NCBI GenBank assembly: GCA_903944255.1
Contig: CAJARE010000295.1
Location: 1-41,358 of the forward strand
Origin: an uncultured beta proteobacterium
GTDB taxonomy: Bacteria; Pseudomonadota; Gammaproteobacteria; Burkholderiales; Burkholderiaceae
DNA length: 41,358 nt
Reading direction: 5' to 3'
Within the stretch, counting starts at the first letter, position 1; every line of letters starts with the position of its first letter. The position numbers and the translations under genes are program-made. Below the pieces are notes generated by a model that was not told where the DNA came from, ran no database searches, and saw only the letters and a program-made list of their open reading frames with translations. Shown here piece after piece: positions 16,352 to 24,737 of the stretch.

Positions 16352-16878
16352 GCAATACAAACACTAGCTATCTGAAAGAGATGGGAATCACTTCATGGAT
16401 TAGTCGTGATTCATCTAGCATTGCAGAAATATCTTCAACCGCTGTTGAGCAGATATCAAAACCAGTTGATTTATCTAATGCAGATATTCCTGCTCGTTAT
16501 CAATGGTGGTTCTTTGGCGATCCAGTTCAAGGTGAGGCGCAATTACTTTTTCAGAATATTGTTCGCCTTCTGGAGTTGGCTCCTCATGAATGGCTATGGG
16601 TAAAACCGTCAGACAAGCAAGACCTATTAGGCAAGGTAATCCCCAACTTGCCGACCATTGCTATTGCTTTTGGGGGGCCAGTAGTTCAGAAGTTAACGGG
16701 GGAGCATGATTCATTACCTCAACTACGCGAGACGGTATTGTCTATGAATGGCCAGGGTCTTGAGGACATTCCGGTGCTAGCCACGTTTGATTTGCCACAT
16801 CTGTTGAGTAGACCAAAAGACAAAGCTTTGCTTTGGCAGGACCTACTATTAGCTAAATCGGTGCTCTTGAATCTTTAA
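16348..16878 (+). CDS. HolD-like protein (candidate DNA polymerase III psi subunit), degenerate uracil-glycosylase-like C-terminus
   Basis: This 176-residue protein overlaps the rimI stop by four bases. Its N-terminus, YLKEMGITSWISR (8-20), matches from memory the E. coli HolD start QLQQLGITQWSLR at the same residue numbers (L9, G13, I14, T15, W17, R20). The C-terminus LLSRPKDKALLWQDLL resembles both the HolD end (NPTARAALWQQI) and the end of family 4/5 uracil-DNA glycosylases. The holD-rimI adjacency is also found in E. coli. It has no Cys, so no Fe-S cluster as in family 4 glycosylases, and its HPSxLL-like site reads DLPHLL, so glycosylase activity is unlikely. HolD links the clamp loader, via chi, to SSB. 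The psi role is inference from motif and synteny. Other reading: a decayed glycosylase. Confidence 0.6.
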   Translation: MSNTNTSYLKEMGITSWISRDSSSIAEISSTAVEQISKPVDLSNADIPARYQWWFFGDPVQGEAQLLFQNIVRLLELAPHEWLWVKPSDKQDLLGKVIPNLPTIAIAFGGPVVQKLTGEHDSLPQLRETVLSMNGQGLEDIPVLATFDLPHLLSRPKDKALLWQDLLLAKSVLLNL

Positions 16879-16897
16879 AAATAGATCCTGCAGTCTT

Positions 16898-18217
16898 TCA
16901 GTGTTTATGCTCGCCGATAAGATGCATTGAATCATATTCTGCCTGATTTCTAGCATGGCGTTTAATGACTAGCCACATAATGGCACTAACTGTTACTCCA
17001 AAACCAATGATGACATATTGGATCGGTACATCAAGCCAAATCAGCATGGAATAGACAAGTAGCATGGTGAGAACAGAAATATTTTCATTAAAGTTTTGAA
17101 CGGCAATCGAGTGCCCAGCCGACATCAAAACATGGCCTCGATGTTGCAAAAGAGCATTCATGGGCACAACAAAGTAACCCGCTAACCAGCCGACTAAAAT
17201 CAAAAGAAAATAGGCAGGTAATAAATTTAATGAGATTTCAAATTTACCTACCGTCATGAGGGTGGTGTTGGGCAGCATATCGCTGTGATAGATGGCCAAT
17301 AAACAGACAATCAATCCCATGACCACACCATACGGCAGGACATTTAATGAATTACGCAAAGGAATACGCGAGGCCGCCCAAACTGCACCACCTGCTACTC
17401 CAACCGCCGAAATAGCTTGCAGGATCGCACCTTGAGAAAGATTCATATTCAAAGCAACTTGAGCCCACTTAATGACGATGAACTGTAAAGTAGCACCGGC
17501 ACCCCAAAACAAGGTAGTAACAGCTAAGGATATTTGACCTAAGCGATCATTCCAAAGTGTCTTAAAGCAGATTGAGAAATCCTTGATCAGTTCAATAGGA
17601 TTGGTTTTCTGAGAAACATAGCGCGCGCCAGTATCAGGAATTTTAAGATTAATGAGCGCTGCAATGACATAAATCATCATGATGATCATGATGGCTGATT
17701 CTGCGGGGGTATCAACACCCGTTTCTAAAACAGGAATGTCTAAAGATAAAAGACTTTGAGAAACAGTGCTACTAATTAGAACCCCGCCTAATACAGTGCC
17801 TAAAATAATGGAGCCTACCGTTAAGCCTTCGATCCAGCCATTGGCGGCAACCAATTTTTCTGGCGGAAGCAATTCTGTCAAAATTCCATACTTGGCAGGT
17901 GAGTATGCAGCTGCACCAAGACCAACAATGGCATAAGACAGTAAAGGGTGACTACCAAATAGCATGGCAACGCAACCAACAAATTTGATCGTGTTTGTGA
18001 TGAACATGACATTGCCTTTAGGGCGGGAATCCGCAAAAGCACCGACAAACGCAGCAAGCACTACATAAGACAATACAAAGAACAATTTGAGTAGCGGTGT
18101 CATCCAGGCCGGAGCATTGAGCTGGACCAAAAGGGCTATAGCAGCAATTAGAAGAGCATTATCAGCAAGCGACGAAAAAAATTGCGCCGCCATAATGGTG
18201 TAAAAACTGCGGTTCAT
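16898..18217 (-). CDS. lplT: Lysophospholipid transporter LplT (MFS family)
   Basis: A 439-residue inner-membrane protein with about 12 hydrophobic segments. LplT flips lysophospholipids across the inner membrane for re-acylation. It shows the LplT features AAQFFSSLADNALLIAAIALL at the N-terminus, AFVGAFADSRPKGNVM in the loop after helix 2, and GAAAYSPAKYGILTELLPPEKLVAANGWIEG, which is nearly a family fingerprint. The acyltransferase partner Aas is not fused or adjacent. The gene converges with the holD-like gene and is divergent from alr, 49 bases between starts. It ends with a cytoplasmic basic tail. No damage is seen. Confidence 0.9.
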   Translation of the reverse strand: MNRSFYTIMAAQFFSSLADNALLIAAIALLVQLNAPAWMTPLLKLFFVLSYVVLAAFVGAFADSRPKGNVMFITNTIKFVGCVAMLFGSHPLLSYAIVGLGAAAYSPAKYGILTELLPPEKLVAANGWIEGLTVGSIILGTVLGGVLISSTVSQSLLSLDIPVLETGVDTPAESAIMIIMMIYVIAALINLKIPDTGARYVSQKTNPIELIKDFSICFKTLWNDRLGQISLAVTTLFWGAGATLQFIVIKWAQVALNMNLSQGAILQAISAVGVAGGAVWAASRIPLRNSLNVLPYGVVMGLIVCLLAIYHSDMLPNTTLMTVGKFEISLNLLPAYFLLILVGWLAGYFVVPMNALLQHRGHVLMSAGHSIAVQNFNENISVLTMLLVYSMLIWLDVPIQYVIIGFGVTVSAIMWLVIKRHARNQAEYDSMHLIGEHKH

Positions 18218-18266
18218 TCGTACAATCTAGTCATTAATGTAATTAAAGCATGAAAGGGGGGTAAAA

Positions 18267-19391
18267 ATGGGTAGTCCAACTGATTCTCTAATCAATAGAC
18301 CAATTGTGGCATCTATTTACACCGAGGCCTTTCGACATAATTTAAACAGAGTTCGTGAGCTAGCGCCTGAATCTAAGATTTGGTCTGTCATCAAGGCTAG
18401 AGCCTATGGCAACTGCTTTGATGCTGCCATTATCGGTTTAGCCTCTACTGATGGCTTTGCTTTACTCGATATAGCAGATGCACGTTGGCTTAGAGAACAT
18501 GGCTGGAATGGGCGTATTTTGCTGCTAGAAGGCCTTTTTCATCAGAATGAAATAAACATCGCCCAAGAATTAGGCTGTGATCTTGTGGTTCATTGTGAGG
18601 CCCAAGTTCAATGGCTAGAGCAATTTGAAGGTAAAGCCCATAAGCCCTTTAATGTCTTTTTGAAGATGAATTCCGGGATGAACCGACTCGGATTTAAACC
18701 ACCGCAATATCGAACCGCATTTCATCGTCTTCACAGTGCGGGCTATCACATGCACCATATGACCCATTTTGCAAATGCTGATCAGGTTGATCAGCAACCT
18801 TCAGTTGGCTATCAAATGGAGATTTTTAGTCAAACGATTGATGGTTTAGAGGCTCCAACATCTTTAGCTAATTCCGCGGCTATTTTGTGGCACCGAAGTG
18901 CACTGGGAGATTGGGTACGACCCGGCATCATGCTGTATGGAGCATCTCCCACAGGTAATTTTAGTGATATTAAGCATGCGCAATTAAAAGCAGTAATGCA
19001 TCTAGATAGTGAAATTATTGATATTCAAGAGCTGGAAAAAGGTGACCGAATTGGTTATGGTGGCCGCTATTTAGCTCCAGAAGCAATGAGGATCGGAATA
19101 GTAGCCTGTGGCTATGCTGATGGCTATCCACGTCATGCTCAAGATGGCACGCCGGTTTGGGTCTTTAATGCAAGAGATGATGGTAGCGGTCTAGTCTGCC
19201 CAATTGTTGGTCGAGTATCGATGGATATGTTAACAATTGACCTTCGTCAAGCCCCCAATGCAGTGATTGGAACGGCAGTCGAGTTATGGGGTGAGCAAGT
19301 GCCGGTAGATGATGTTGCACAAATGAGCGGCACGATCGGATATGAGTTACTGTGCGCAGTCGCGCCCCGAGTGCCTGTTGTCATTAAATAA
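18267..19391 (+). CDS. alr: Alanine racemase
   Basis: This PLP enzyme makes D-alanine for peptidoglycan. The 374-residue chain has the PLP-lysine region WSVIKARAYGN, where Lys in IKARAYG binds the cofactor, the catalytic tyrosine in RIGYGGRYLA, and SMDMLTIDL and MSGTIGYELLCAVAPRVPVV near the C-terminus. Family proteins usually read AVVKANAYGHG. Here Arg and Asn replace the Asn and His, which is a mild variation. A GGGGGG purine stretch precedes ATG 18267. The stop codon TAA abuts the stop codon of the convergent bamD with no base between, so the two 3' ends meet exactly. Confidence 0.94.
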   Translation: MGSPTDSLINRPIVASIYTEAFRHNLNRVRELAPESKIWSVIKARAYGNCFDAAIIGLASTDGFALLDIADARWLREHGWNGRILLLEGLFHQNEINIAQELGCDLVVHCEAQVQWLEQFEGKAHKPFNVFLKMNSGMNRLGFKPPQYRTAFHRLHSAGYHMHHMTHFANADQVDQQPSVGYQMEIFSQTIDGLEAPTSLANSAAILWHRSALGDWVRPGIMLYGASPTGNFSDIKHAQLKAVMHLDSEIIDIQELEKGDRIGYGGRYLAPEAMRIGIVACGYADGYPRHAQDGTPVWVFNARDDGSGLVCPIVGRVSMDMLTIDLRQAPNAVIGTAVELWGEQVPVDDVAQMSGTIGYELLCAVAPRVPVVIK

Positions 19392-20240
19392 TTATTTATT
19401 CCAAATTTGCCACCATTTACGCTCTTTTTTACTGCGCATACCAGTCTGAAGCATAGGGCTATCAGGAAAATTTAACTTGAATACACGTGCTGTATCGTTA
19501 CTTAATTCGACCATACCCAGTTTTTCATACGACTTGTACAGTATATAAAGCGCCTCTTCAACCGCAGGGGCACGATCATAATCCCGTATCGCTAGCTGGG
19601 CACGATTAGCAGCAGCTAAATAAGCACCTCTTTGATAGTAAAAGCGTGCAACGATCACATCAGCTTCTGCTAGAGAGTTAACGATATAGCGCATCCGATC
19701 CAAAGCATCTGGCGCATATTTACTATTGGGGAAACGTTCTACTACAACCTTGAAGGATTCGAATGCATCTTTTGCTGCTTTTGGATCACGCTCACTGAGA
19801 TCTTGACCAGTAAATCTACCCAACCAACCTAGATCATCATTAAATGTAATGAGACCCTTAAGATAGTATGCGTAATCTAAATTTTCATTGCCTTGGTGTA
19901 ATTTGATAAAGCGATCAATTGCAACCAATGCTTGGGCTGTTTCTTGTGCCTTCCAGTAGCAATAAGCACCATTAATTTGAGCTTGCTGAGAATATGGCCC
20001 AAATGGAAACCTGGCCTCTAATTTTTCGAAATACTTACCGCACTTAGCAAAGTCAGCACTATTAAGCTTATCGATCGCCTCTGAATAAAGCTTGGTCTCT
20101 GACCAAATATCAGTATCGTCTTTTTGACCTTCGCTACCGGCACAACCACTTAAGATTGTGATCGCCAGCAAACTGATTAAAAAAAGGACAAAAGAAAGAA
20201 AGCTTGAAGGAAAGCGAGATTTTGGTGGTGCAGAATTCAC
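19392..20240 (-). CDS. bamD: Outer membrane protein assembly factor BamD (lipoprotein)
   Basis: BamD is an essential lipoprotein of the BAM complex that folds outer-membrane proteins. The chosen GTG start at 20240 has AAGG six bases upstream and gives a 282-residue precursor with a normal lipoprotein signal: Lys-Ser-Arg in the n-region, a long hydrophobic core and lipobox ILSGC. Longer frames from ATG 20279 or further would give an atypical n-region of over 25 residues. The mature part has TPR helices, for example SADFAKCGKYFEKLEARFPFGPYSQQAQI and SFKVVVERFPNSKYAPDALDRMRYI. It is divergent from rluD with 59 bases between starts. The bamD/rluD arrangement is common in proteobacteria. Confidence 0.93.
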   Translation of the reverse strand: MNSAPPKSRFPSSFLSFVLFLISLLAITILSGCAGSEGQKDDTDIWSETKLYSEAIDKLNSADFAKCGKYFEKLEARFPFGPYSQQAQINGAYCYWKAQETAQALVAIDRFIKLHQGNENLDYAYYLKGLITFNDDLGWLGRFTGQDLSERDPKAAKDAFESFKVVVERFPNSKYAPDALDRMRYIVNSLAEADVIVARFYYQRGAYLAAANRAQLAIRDYDRAPAVEEALYILYKSYEKLGMVELSNDTARVFKLNFPDSPMLQTGMRSKKERKWWQIWNK

Positions 20241-20299
20241 AGTAAGCCTTAAACTGGCGTCTGAAACTATGTCGGACATAACTAAAAGGCTTCTTAAGC

Positions 20300-21337
20300 G
20301 TGGCATTGCCGCAAACTCCTGATTCGAATCCCATTGATTATATCGACGATGAGGATTTCATTACCCTAGAGATTCCCCAGGATATGGCGGGAGAACGTCT
20401 GGACAAGGTCTTGGCGACTTTTTTGCCTGATTATTCTCGAAATCGACTCAAGACTTGGGTAGAGGCAGGGGCCGTTACGGTAGATGGAAAAGTAACAAAA
20501 GCTCGCTATTTACTTCATGGGGGAGAAAGCATTAAGGTTTTTCCACAAGATATGCCAGAGCAGTTTGCCTTTCATCCTGAGGATATTGCGCTAGATGTCA
20601 TTTACGAAGATCCATCGATCATTGTGATCAATAAACAGCCTGGCTTAGTAGTTCATCCCGCTGCTGGAAATTGGACTGGTACTTTATTAAATGGCCTGTT
20701 GTTTTGCTATCCCGAGCTAAAAAGCCTTCCTCGCGCAGGTATTGTCCATCGGCTTGATAAAGATACCTCTGGGCTAATGGTGGTAGCAAGAACTTCTCAA
20801 GCACAAACCGCTTTGGTAAAACAACTTCAAGAGAGAACTGTTGGAAGGCGATATTTGGCATTGGTATGGGGTAATGTACCGAGTCAAGGAAAAGTTTTGG
20901 CAACAGTAGGGCGAGATCAGCGCGATAGATTAAAGATGGCCGCTGGTAGCCCACAAGGAAAGCCTGCCGCAACGATATTTCGTCGTCTTTCTAAAGGATT
21001 ATTTGGCGATGCTTCATTGGCCTTAGTCGAGTGCCGATTGGAGACGGGCCGCACCCATCAAATTCGCGTGCATTTAGAGTCACTAGGTTTCCCGCTGCTT
21101 GGTGATCCTGTTTATCGAAAGAAAACTCCGGGTGCGGCAAAAGCACTTCCATTGATGCGTCAGGCGCTGCATGCTTATGCGCTCACCCTTGAGCATCCTG
21201 TCAGTAAGGAGGTCGTGACCTGGTTTCAGGTGCCTCCAGAAGATTTAATTGAACTTTTGCCGCATCTTAGTTTGAGTACTGAAGATCTACCCAAGAAAGA
21301 TGCGCTATTGGCATCTATTGCGAATGAGCGTCATTGA
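20300..21337 (+). CDS. rluD: 23S rRNA pseudouridine(1911/1915/1917) synthase RluD
   Basis: RluD makes three pseudouridines in helix 69 of 23S rRNA. The 345-residue protein has an N-terminal S4 domain (MAGERLDKVLATFLPDYSRNRLKTWVEAGAVTVDG), then the catalytic motif GIVHRLDKDTSGLMVVAR with the conserved Asp, and LVECRLETGRTHQIRVHLESLGFPLLGDPVY. The GTG at 20300 has AAAAGG ten bases upstream. A TTG two codons later is a less likely start. The stop TGA overlaps the ATG of pgeF by one base, indicating coupling. Related RluA/RluC enzymes share motifs, but the bamD and pgeF neighbours favour RluD. Confidence 0.93.
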   Translation: MALPQTPDSNPIDYIDDEDFITLEIPQDMAGERLDKVLATFLPDYSRNRLKTWVEAGAVTVDGKVTKARYLLHGGESIKVFPQDMPEQFAFHPEDIALDVIYEDPSIIVINKQPGLVVHPAAGNWTGTLLNGLLFCYPELKSLPRAGIVHRLDKDTSGLMVVARTSQAQTALVKQLQERTVGRRYLALVWGNVPSQGKVLATVGRDQRDRLKMAAGSPQGKPAATIFRRLSKGLFGDASLALVECRLETGRTHQIRVHLESLGFPLLGDPVYRKKTPGAAKALPLMRQALHAYALTLEHPVSKEVVTWFQVPPEDLIELLPHLSLSTEDLPKKDALLASIANERH

Positions 21338-22098
21338 TGAACTTGATAAAACTTGGTTGGGATACGCCTCCTCAAATTCATGCTCTGATAAGCACGCGTT
21401 TGGGGGGCGTCAGTCAACCGCCCTATGACTCATTCAATCTTGCAGAGCATGTAGGTGATAAACCAGAATATGTTGCTCATAATCGTCGCTTATTGCGTGC
21501 GCATCTTCCATCTGAGCCTCTATGGTTAAAACAAATTCATAGCTCTACTGTAAGTACACCAGCTGAACGTTCAAATGATTCCAATGTGTTAATAGTGGCC
21601 GATGGGATAGTCACTACTAAGCCTGAAGAAGTTTTAGCCATCATGACTGCAGATTGCCTTCCGGTTCTATTTGCCGCTAATGATGGATCCGTAATCGGCG
21701 CAGCCCATGCTGGCTGGAGGGGTTTATCTTCGGGCGTACTTGAAAATACAGTAGATGCGATGCTCGCGCTATGTCCACATTTGTCAAGCGTAGATATAGT
21801 GGCATATATGGGTCCAGCAATTGGGCCAAGTAGCTATGAAGTAGGTGAGGATGTTTTTAAGGCTTTCCAAGAGTCTTCACTGAAACCAGATCTAAAGGAT
21901 TTTGTACCTGTACCAAATCAACATGGAAAATATCTTGTCAATCTGTACTCTTTGGCAAGGGCTCGGTTAAATCTTGTTGGCATTCATCGGGTTGATGGAG
22001 GAGGGTCATGTACTTATCTTGATCAAGACCACTTTTATTCATACCGACGCGATGGCATAACAGGACGATTTGCCTCCTTCATTTGGATTGAGAAATAG
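21337..22098 (+). CDS. pgeF: Peptidoglycan editing factor PgeF / multicopper-type purine nucleoside hydrolase (YfiH, DUF152)
   Basis: A 253-residue member of the YfiH/DUF152 family, which has been given both laccase-like purine nucleoside activities and a role in keeping wrong amino acids out of peptidoglycan precursors. Signature segments are STRLGGVSQPPYDSFNLAEHVGD, LWLKQIHS with the metal-binding His, MTADCLPVLFA with Cys, IGAAHAGWRGL with His, and YMGPAIGPSSYEVG. These give the His-Cys-His zinc or copper site. It overlaps rluD by one base (TGATG). A TTG one codon earlier is possible but not needed. The rluD-pgeF order is widely conserved. Confidence 0.9.
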   Translation: MNLIKLGWDTPPQIHALISTRLGGVSQPPYDSFNLAEHVGDKPEYVAHNRRLLRAHLPSEPLWLKQIHSSTVSTPAERSNDSNVLIVADGIVTTKPEEVLAIMTADCLPVLFAANDGSVIGAAHAGWRGLSSGVLENTVDAMLALCPHLSSVDIVAYMGPAIGPSSYEVGEDVFKAFQESSLKPDLKDFVPVPNQHGKYLVNLYSLARARLNLVGIHRVDGGGSCTYLDQDHFYSYRRDGITGRFASFIWIEK

Positions 22099-22145
22099 AC
22101 AGATCCTGATGTTCATTCGGGTTAATACTATATTTGCCCTTGGGC

Positions 22146-22168
22146 TAGGGTTATTGCGTATAACCCTA
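22146..22168. promoter_or_regulatory. Palindrome in the phaC promoter region
   Basis: A perfect 9-bp inverted repeat, TAGGGTTAT (22146-22154) and ATAACCCTA (22160-22168), has a five-base spacer TGCGT. It covers a -10-like TATAAC (22159-22164), with a -35-like TTGCCC at 22134-22139 (19-base spacing). No T tract follows, so an operator is likelier than a terminator. The binding protein is unknown. Confidence 0.5.
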
Positions 22169-22215
22169 TATTCCCGATGGATGGAGAATGTCTACTATTA
22201 ATTTACGAGAATATT

Positions 22216-23850
22216 ATGTTTGCAGGCATGAATCCAAGCGCCACTCCATCTTTGGCAGCGCACCATATGGCGCTCATTCCGCCCGATCGCTTGGCAGAAA
22301 TTCAAAAAGAGTATTTCACTGAATTAGCACATATCGCTACAAATCCAGAAGCGATTGAGCTTAAAGATCGGCGTTTTGCTGGCAAAGCTTGGCACTCATC
22401 ATGGAGTAAGGTGATTGCGGCAACCTATCTTTTAAATTCCAAACACTTAATGTCTTTGGCTAAGGCTGTTGAAACAGACGAAAAATCAAAGCAAAAGATT
22501 TTATTTACTACCGAGCAAATGATTGATGCTTTATCGCCTTCCAATTTTATCGCTACCAATCCTGAAGTGTTAGAAAATATTATTAGCACTCAAGGGCAGT
22601 CGATCCAAAAAGGAATTGTTAACTTATTAGGGGATATGAAAAAAGGTAAGGTCTCTCAAACTGATGAGAGCGCCTTTGAGGTCGGCAAAAATATTGCCAC
22701 CACCGAAGGGCATGTCATTTTCCGTAATGACTTATTTGAGCTCATTCAATACACACCGCTGACTAAAGAAGTCTTTGAGCGCCCCTATTTGATGGTGCCT
22801 CCTTGTATCAATAAATACTACATATTAGATTTGCAGCCTGATAACTCAGTAGTGCGACATATGGTTGCTCAAGGGCACACCGTATTTTTGATTTCTTGGA
22901 AAAATCCTGATACATCGATGGCAAAAATCAGCTGGGATGATTACGTCGGCAAAGGTGTTATTAAGGCTATCGAGGTTGTTAAAGACATCAGCGAAACAAA
23001 GCAAATTAATATTCTTGGTTTTTGTGTTGGTGGAACACTAACCGCATCGGCTTTAGCGGTCCTGGCTGCTCGTAACGAGCATCCAGCTGCAAGCCTTACT
23101 TTATTTACCACCCTACTTGATTTTGCCAATACGGGCATCTTAGATGTCTTTATTGATGAAGGCATGGTCGAGATGCGCGAGAATTCGATTGGTGGAAAAG
23201 GTGGCAAGTACGGCATGATGTCTGGACTTGATCTGGGTAATACCTTCTCCTTCTTGCGTCCAAATGATCTTGTGTGGAATTATGTTGTTGAGAATTATCT
23301 AAAAGGTAATTCACCGCCACCATTCGATCTACTGTACTGGAATGGCGATTCCACCAATTTACCTGGTGCTATGTACTGCTGGTATTTAAGGCATACCTAT
23401 TTACAAAATGATTTAGTTAAACCTGGTAAGGTCAGTATTTGCGGTGAAAAAATTGATCTAGGTAAAATTAAATGTCCAGCATATGTGTATGCATCTCACG
23501 AAGATCATATCGTTCCGTGGCAATCTGCTTACGAGTCAACACACTTACTAAAAGGTAAAAATCGTTTTGTTTTAGGTGCCTCAGGCCACATAGCAGGTGT
23601 TATTAATCCACCTGCAAAAAATAAACGCTATTACTTTGAAAATAATCAGATCTTACCCACGGCACAAGAATGGCTAGAAGGTGCTAAACAAATCCCAGGA
23701 AGCTGGTGGCCCAACTATACAAAATGGCTTGAGCAATTTGGTGGTCAACAGAAGCCTGCGAGCAAAATATTTGGCAATGCACAGTATAAAAAGATGGAAG
23801 CTGCGCCTGGAACTTATGTAAAAGAAAAAGCAGATCTTGCAATTAAATAA
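22216..23850 (+). CDS. phaC: Class I polyhydroxyalkanoate synthase
   Basis: PhaC polymerises (R)-3-hydroxyacyl-CoA on the surface of storage granules. The alpha/beta-hydrolase core has the lipase-like box NILGFCVGGTL with nucleophile C270, the Asp in YASHEDHIVPW, and the His in LGASGHIAGVINPP, plus the N-terminal PhaC domain with FVARNDLFEL-like VIFRNDLFELIQY. The 544 residues counted from ATG 22216 fit class I. That start has GAGAA just upstream. ATG 22177 would add 13 residues without a ribosome site and ATG 22228 is also possible. phaB follows 38 bases after the stop. Unlike the Ralstonia phaC-phaA-phaB order, the thiolase is not between them. Confidence 0.94.
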   Translation: MFAGMNPSATPSLAAHHMALIPPDRLAEIQKEYFTELAHIATNPEAIELKDRRFAGKAWHSSWSKVIAATYLLNSKHLMSLAKAVETDEKSKQKILFTTEQMIDALSPSNFIATNPEVLENIISTQGQSIQKGIVNLLGDMKKGKVSQTDESAFEVGKNIATTEGHVIFRNDLFELIQYTPLTKEVFERPYLMVPPCINKYYILDLQPDNSVVRHMVAQGHTVFLISWKNPDTSMAKISWDDYVGKGVIKAIEVVKDISETKQINILGFCVGGTLTASALAVLAARNEHPAASLTLFTTLLDFANTGILDVFIDEGMVEMRENSIGGKGGKYGMMSGLDLGNTFSFLRPNDLVWNYVVENYLKGNSPPPFDLLYWNGDSTNLPGAMYCWYLRHTYLQNDLVKPGKVSICGEKIDLGKIKCPAYVYASHEDHIVPWQSAYESTHLLKGKNRFVLGASGHIAGVINPPAKNKRYYFENNQILPTAQEWLEGAKQIPGSWWPNYTKWLEQFGGQQKPASKIFGNAQYKKMEAAPGTYVKEKADLAIK

Positions 23851-23888
23851 ACATAGTAATTATCGAAGGTTTTTAAAAGGGGAAAGTA

Positions 23889-24629
23889 ATGTCTCAAAAA
23901 GTCGCATATGTCACTGGTGGTATGGGTGGAATCGGTACTGCAATTTGTCAGCGCCTTGCCAAAGATGGTTTTAAGGTCATCGCTGGCTGTGGCCCCAATT
24001 CTCCCCGAAAGGATCGCTGGATTGGCGAGCAAAAGGTGTTGGGTTATGACTTTATTGCCTCAGAAGGAAATGTATCCGATTGGGATAGCACCGTTGAGGC
24101 GTTTAATAAGGTAAAGGCCGAAGTTGGTCGTGTAGACGTTTTAGTGAATAACGCCGGTATCACGCGTGACAGTGTTTTTCGCAAAATGACGCCAGACGCT
24201 TGGAAGGCTGTGATTGACACCAATCTGAATTCCTTATTTAACGTTACCAAGCAAGTCATCGACGGAATGGTGGATAACAATTGGGGTCGAATCATTAATA
24301 TCTCCTCTGTAAACGGTCAAAAAGGTCAGTTTGGGCAGGCTAACTATTCCACTGCCAAGGCAGGTTTGCATGGATTTACGATGGCCCTGGCCCAGGAAGT
24401 GGCGACAAAAGGCGTAACTGTGAATACAGTTTCTCCTGGCTACATCGGCACAGATATGGTTAAAGCTATTCGAGAGGACGTCCTGGAGAAAATCATCTCT
24501 GGAATTCCAGTGAAGCGTCTGGGCACTCCAGATGAAATTGGCTCCATTTGCTGCTGGATCGCTTCAGAGGATGGCGCCTATGCAACAGGCGCTGATTTCT
24601 CCTTAAATGGCGGTATTCATACTGGCTAA
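23889..24629 (+). CDS. phaB: Acetoacetyl-CoA reductase (NADPH, SDR family)
   Basis: PhaB reduces acetoacetyl-CoA to (R)-3-hydroxybutyryl-CoA, the monomer for PhaC. The 246-residue short-chain dehydrogenase has the cofactor loop VTGGMGGIGTAIC near the N-terminus, VLVNNAGITRD, the catalytic Ser in INISSVNGQKGQFG and Tyr-x-x-x-Lys in NYSTAKAGLHGF, and PGYIGTDMV. These match PhaB of Burkholderiales better than FabG (GQFGQANYSTAKAG and GYIGTDMVKA). A strong AAGGGGAAAG ribosome site precedes ATG 23889. It is probably cotranscribed with phaC. Confidence 0.94.
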   Translation: MSQKVAYVTGGMGGIGTAICQRLAKDGFKVIAGCGPNSPRKDRWIGEQKVLGYDFIASEGNVSDWDSTVEAFNKVKAEVGRVDVLVNNAGITRDSVFRKMTPDAWKAVIDTNLNSLFNVTKQVIDGMVDNNWGRIINISSVNGQKGQFGQANYSTAKAGLHGFTMALAQEVATKGVTVNTVSPGYIGTDMVKAIREDVLEKIISGIPVKRLGTPDEIGSICCWIASEDGAYATGADFSLNGGIHTG

Positions 24630-24631
24630 TA

Positions 24632-24643
24632 CTGCATTTGCAG
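24632..24643. promoter_or_regulatory. Candidate PhaR operator 1 (CTGC-N4-GCAG)
   Basis: CTGCATTTGCAG lies two bases after the phaB stop and 95 bases before phaR. It has the form CTGC-N3/4-GCAG that I recall as the PhaR recognition sequence in Paracoccus. Its place upstream of phaR suggests autoregulation. The four-base arms and lack of a T tract argue against a terminator. Confidence 0.45.
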
Positions 24644-24708
24644 TTATTAGAGTGATGCAACACGGCATATTTACCTTTTGATCAAACTAGAGATAAACTA
24701 TGCCGATG

Positions 24709-24719
24709 TTGCGTTGCAA
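24709..24719. promoter_or_regulatory. Candidate PhaR operator 2 (TTGC-N3-GCAA)
   Basis: TTGCGTTGCAA is a perfect inverted repeat, with arms TTGC and GCAA and a three-base spacer, 19 bases upstream of the phaR start. A weak promoter, TTTACC (24670-24675) and TAAACT (24694-24699) with 18-base spacing, would start transcription close to this repeat. Confidence 0.4.
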
Positions 24720-24737
24720 TACTAAGTAAGGAAAATG

